DNA of 64,000 nt, from assembly GCA_900545825.1 (NCBI GenBank), contig URAS01000001.1:1-64000 (forward strand). Direction: 5' to 3'. Within the stretch, counting starts at the first letter, position 1; the number at the start of each line of letters is the position of its first letter. The notes below the pieces were generated by a model, which did no database searches, was not told the DNA's origin, and worked only from the letters and a program-made list of their open reading frames with translations. The stretch comes from an uncultured Actinomyces sp. (lineage in GTDB: Bacteria; Actinomycetota; Actinomycetes; Actinomycetales; Actinomycetaceae). Of this stretch, positions 62,217 through 64,000 are shown one piece after another. Both the position numbers and the translations under genes were made by a program.

Positions 62217-64000
62217 TAGTGGTGGGCAGTGCGGATACGCCGAGCTGCACGCGCATTCGGCCTTCAGCTTTGGCCAGGGCGTCGACCAGCCGGCGGACCT
62301 CGTCGCCCGCGCACACCAGCTGGGCCTGGCGGGGCTGGCGATCCTCGACCGCGATGGCCTCTACGCCGCGGTTCAGGCCCACCAGGAGGGCGTCAAACGC
62401 CAGTTTCCGCTGGTGTACGGCGCGGAGCTGACGCTCGACGACGGCACGCGCCTGCCGGTTCTCGCGCGCGGGGCCCAGGGGTATCGCCGCTTGTCGCGGC
62501 GCATTTCGCGGCACAACCTCCGCGCCGATCAGCGGGTCGACCCCGCCCACCAGCTGCCCGACCTGGCCGAGGATGCCGAACACTGGATGGTGCTGACGGG
62601 GGACGAGGACGGCCCGCTGCGCACACGGCTGGCCCAGGGCGGCGTGCGCCGGGCGGCCCGCTGGCTCGACCAGGCGATCGACCTGTTCGGGCGCGACAAC
62701 GTCGCCGTCGAATCGTGCCTCAGAGGCTTCCACGGCGAGGCCGCCCTCGCCGACACGCTGGCCGACCTCGCCCAGAGCCGCCACGTCCGCCTGGTCGCCA
62801 CCGGCGGGGTCGTGTGCGCCGACTCCACCTCGCAGCACCTGGCCGACGTCCTCGCCGCCCGGCGCCTGGGGATGACGCTCGACGAGGCGTGGGGCCGGCT
62901 TCCCGCGACCCACGCGATGCTGCGTCCGCCCCAGGCGATGCGCCGCCTCCACGCCCGCCACCCGGAGGCCTGCGACGCGAGTCTCGATATCGCCGCGCAG
63001 TGTGCGTTTACTCTCGACCTCATCGCCCCCGACCTGCCCGGCGTCGACGTCCCCGACGGCTACACGCCCCACACGTGGCTCGAGCATTTGACGTGGGAGG
63101 GCGCCCGGACCCGCTACGGCGACGACTGGCAAAGCGACGCCGTCGTCGCCCAGCTGACCCACGAGCTCGCCCTCATCGAGGAGCTCGACTTTTCCGGCTA
63201 TTTTCTCATCGTCAAAGAGATCGTCGATTTCTGCCGCAGCCAGGGGATTCTCACCCAGGGGCGCGGGTCTGCCGCGAACTCCGCCGTCTGCTACACCCTG
63301 GGGATCACGGCGGTCGACGCCGTCCGCTACCGCATGCATTTCGAGCGGTTTCTCTCGCCCGGGCGGGTCGGTTATCCCGACATCGACCTCGACATCGAGG
63401 CGTCGCGGCGCGAGGAGGTCATCCAGCATGTCTACGCCCGCTACGGCCGCGACCGCGCCGCCCAGGTGGGCACCGTCATCAGTTACCGCCCGAAGTCGGC
63501 GCTGCGCGACGTCGCCCGCGCCCTCGGGTATGACGAGGGGACGTCCGCCGGGTGGCTGCGCCACAGCTTCGGCGGCGTCGACACCGACCCCTTCGCTTCG
63601 CCCGCGATTCCTGCCCAGGCCGCCGGCCTCGCCCGCGAGCTCCTGCGTTTGCCCCGGCACATGGGCATCCATTCCGGCGGCATGGTCCTCGCCGACCGGC
63701 CCGTCATCGACGTCTGCCCGATCACCTGGGCTAACACGCCCGGCCGCACCGTCCTCCAGTGGGACAAGGACGATTGCGCCGACGCCGGCCTCGTCAAGTT
63801 CGACCTCCTCGGCCTGGGGATGCTCACCGCCCTCCGCCTGGCCTTCACGTCGCTCACCGACCGCGGTGTCGCCCCGCCGCGCGGCGATGTCTGGGACATG
63901 GCGGCTATCCCGGCGGAGGACCCGGCGGTCTTCGACCTCCTCCAACGCGCCGACACGATCGGCGTCTTCCAGGTCGAATCCCGCGCCCAAATGGCCGTCC
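62209..64000 (+). CDS. dnaE2: DnaE2 (ImuC), error-prone replicative-type polymerase, 5' part
   Basis: 597 codons are visible; the gene runs out of the window (the family is about 1050-1100 residues). N terminus MFDSGGQCGYAELHAHSAFSFGQG is the PHP domain with the AHS motif of DnaE2 rather than DnaE1. Further on are LTQGRGSAANSAVCY and the catalytic GYPDIDLDIEASRREEV. Translesion DNA synthesis in the SOS answer together with ImuA' and ImuB. GTG 62209 is chosen because it follows a -10 box by 7 bases. No stop occurs before the window end. Confidence 0.93.
   Translation, partial: MFDSGGQCGYAELHAHSAFSFGQGVDQPADLVARAHQLGLAGLAILDRDGLYAAVQAHQEGVKRQFPLVYGAELTLDDGTRLPVLARGAQGYRRLSRRISRHNLRADQRVDPAHQLPDLAEDAEHWMVLTGDEDGPLRTRLAQGGVRRAARWLDQAIDLFGRDNVAVESCLRGFHGEAALADTLADLAQSRHVRLVATGGVVCADSTSQHLADVLAARRLGMTLDEAWGRLPATHAMLRPPQAMRRLHARHPEACDASLDIAAQCAFTLDLIAPDLPGVDVPDGYTPHTWLEHLTWEGARTRYGDDWQSDAVVAQLTHELALIEELDFSGYFLIVKEIVDFCRSQGILTQGRGSAANSAVCYTLGITAVDAVRYRMHFERFLSPGRVGYPDIDLDIEASRREEVIQHVYARYGRDRAAQVGTVISYRPKSALRDVARALGYDEGTSAGWLRHSFGGVDTDPFASPAIPAQAAGLARELLRLPRHMGIHSGGMVLADRPVIDVCPITWANTPGRTVLQWDKDDCADAGLVKFDLLGLGMLTALRLAFTSLTDRGVAPPRGDVWDMAAIPAEDPAVFDLLQRADTIGVFQVESRAQMAV

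Noticed and set aside
62164..63990. 608-codon minus-strand frame opposite dnaE2
   Set aside because: Shadow of dnaE2. Its end reads IEHVFDS only because the SOS box is a palindrome.

Overview
The window is chromosomal DNA of a high-G+C actinobacterium (Actinomycetota). Evidence for this is GTG starts, many overlapping stop/start codons, a single-chain type I fatty acid synthase followed by acpS, an actinobacterial suf operon with SufR, SteA/SteB-type septation genes, and perfect actinobacterial SOS boxes. Having FAS-I without other mycolic-acid genes in view is compatible with Actinomycetales/Actinomycetaceae, but the genus cannot be fixed from the sequence alone. Almost all genes are housekeeping; there is no insertion sequence, prophage, CRISPR array or tRNA gene that I can support.

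Layout. 1-876: 3' end of a 5S rRNA gene (an rrn operon ends here), its terminator, then about 700 bases of structured but gene-free DNA. 877-14781: a block with the gene order of M. tuberculosis Rv1691-Rv1700 (TPR and HAD phosphatase, fused here; small protein; tlyA; nadK; recN; steA; steB/mctB; then pyrG and a Nudix hydrolase), with a MraY/WecA-like protein, murJ and a glycosyltransferase inserted before pyrG. 14896-21485: the sufR-sufB-sufD-Rieske-sufC-sufS-sufU-sufT operon for iron-sulfur cluster assembly, closed by a strong terminator. 21613-26271: a frameshifted alpha/beta hydrolase, an acetyltransferase, an ABC-F ATPase, a quinone-reductase-like flavoprotein, a SixA-like phosphatase and a small Cys/His protein. 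26323-28860: divergent glgC/glgA for ADP-glucose and alpha-glucan synthesis. 28928-34079: an orphan ABC ATPase, glnA2 and glnE. 34181-49940: a biotin-to-fatty-acid module (TetR regulator, birA, biotin-carrying acyl-CoA carboxylase alpha and beta chains, giant FAS-I, acpS, bioY). In it BirA and BioY supply biotin to the carboxylase, which makes malonyl-CoA for FAS-I, and AcpS arms the FAS acyl carrier domain. 50007-56836: DUF4191 membrane protein, kinase-like membrane protein, sucB and lpd (2-oxo acid dehydrogenase parts), a small membrane protein, trmL and a YbhB-type protein. 56961-64000: the SOS mutagenesis cassette imuA'-imuB-[SNF2/SWIM helicase]-dnaE2 (dnaE2 cut by the window end).

The most interesting region is 56940-64000. 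Two perfect 16-bp SOS boxes lie between a -10 box and the first codon of imuA' and of dnaE2, so that the GTG start codon is inside the LexA operator. A complete SNF2-family helicase with a SWIM zinc finger sits 31 bases behind imuB in the same cassette. A second theme is leaderless transcription: about nine genes have a clear -10 hexamer only 6-8 bases before the start codon, including both SOS promoters.
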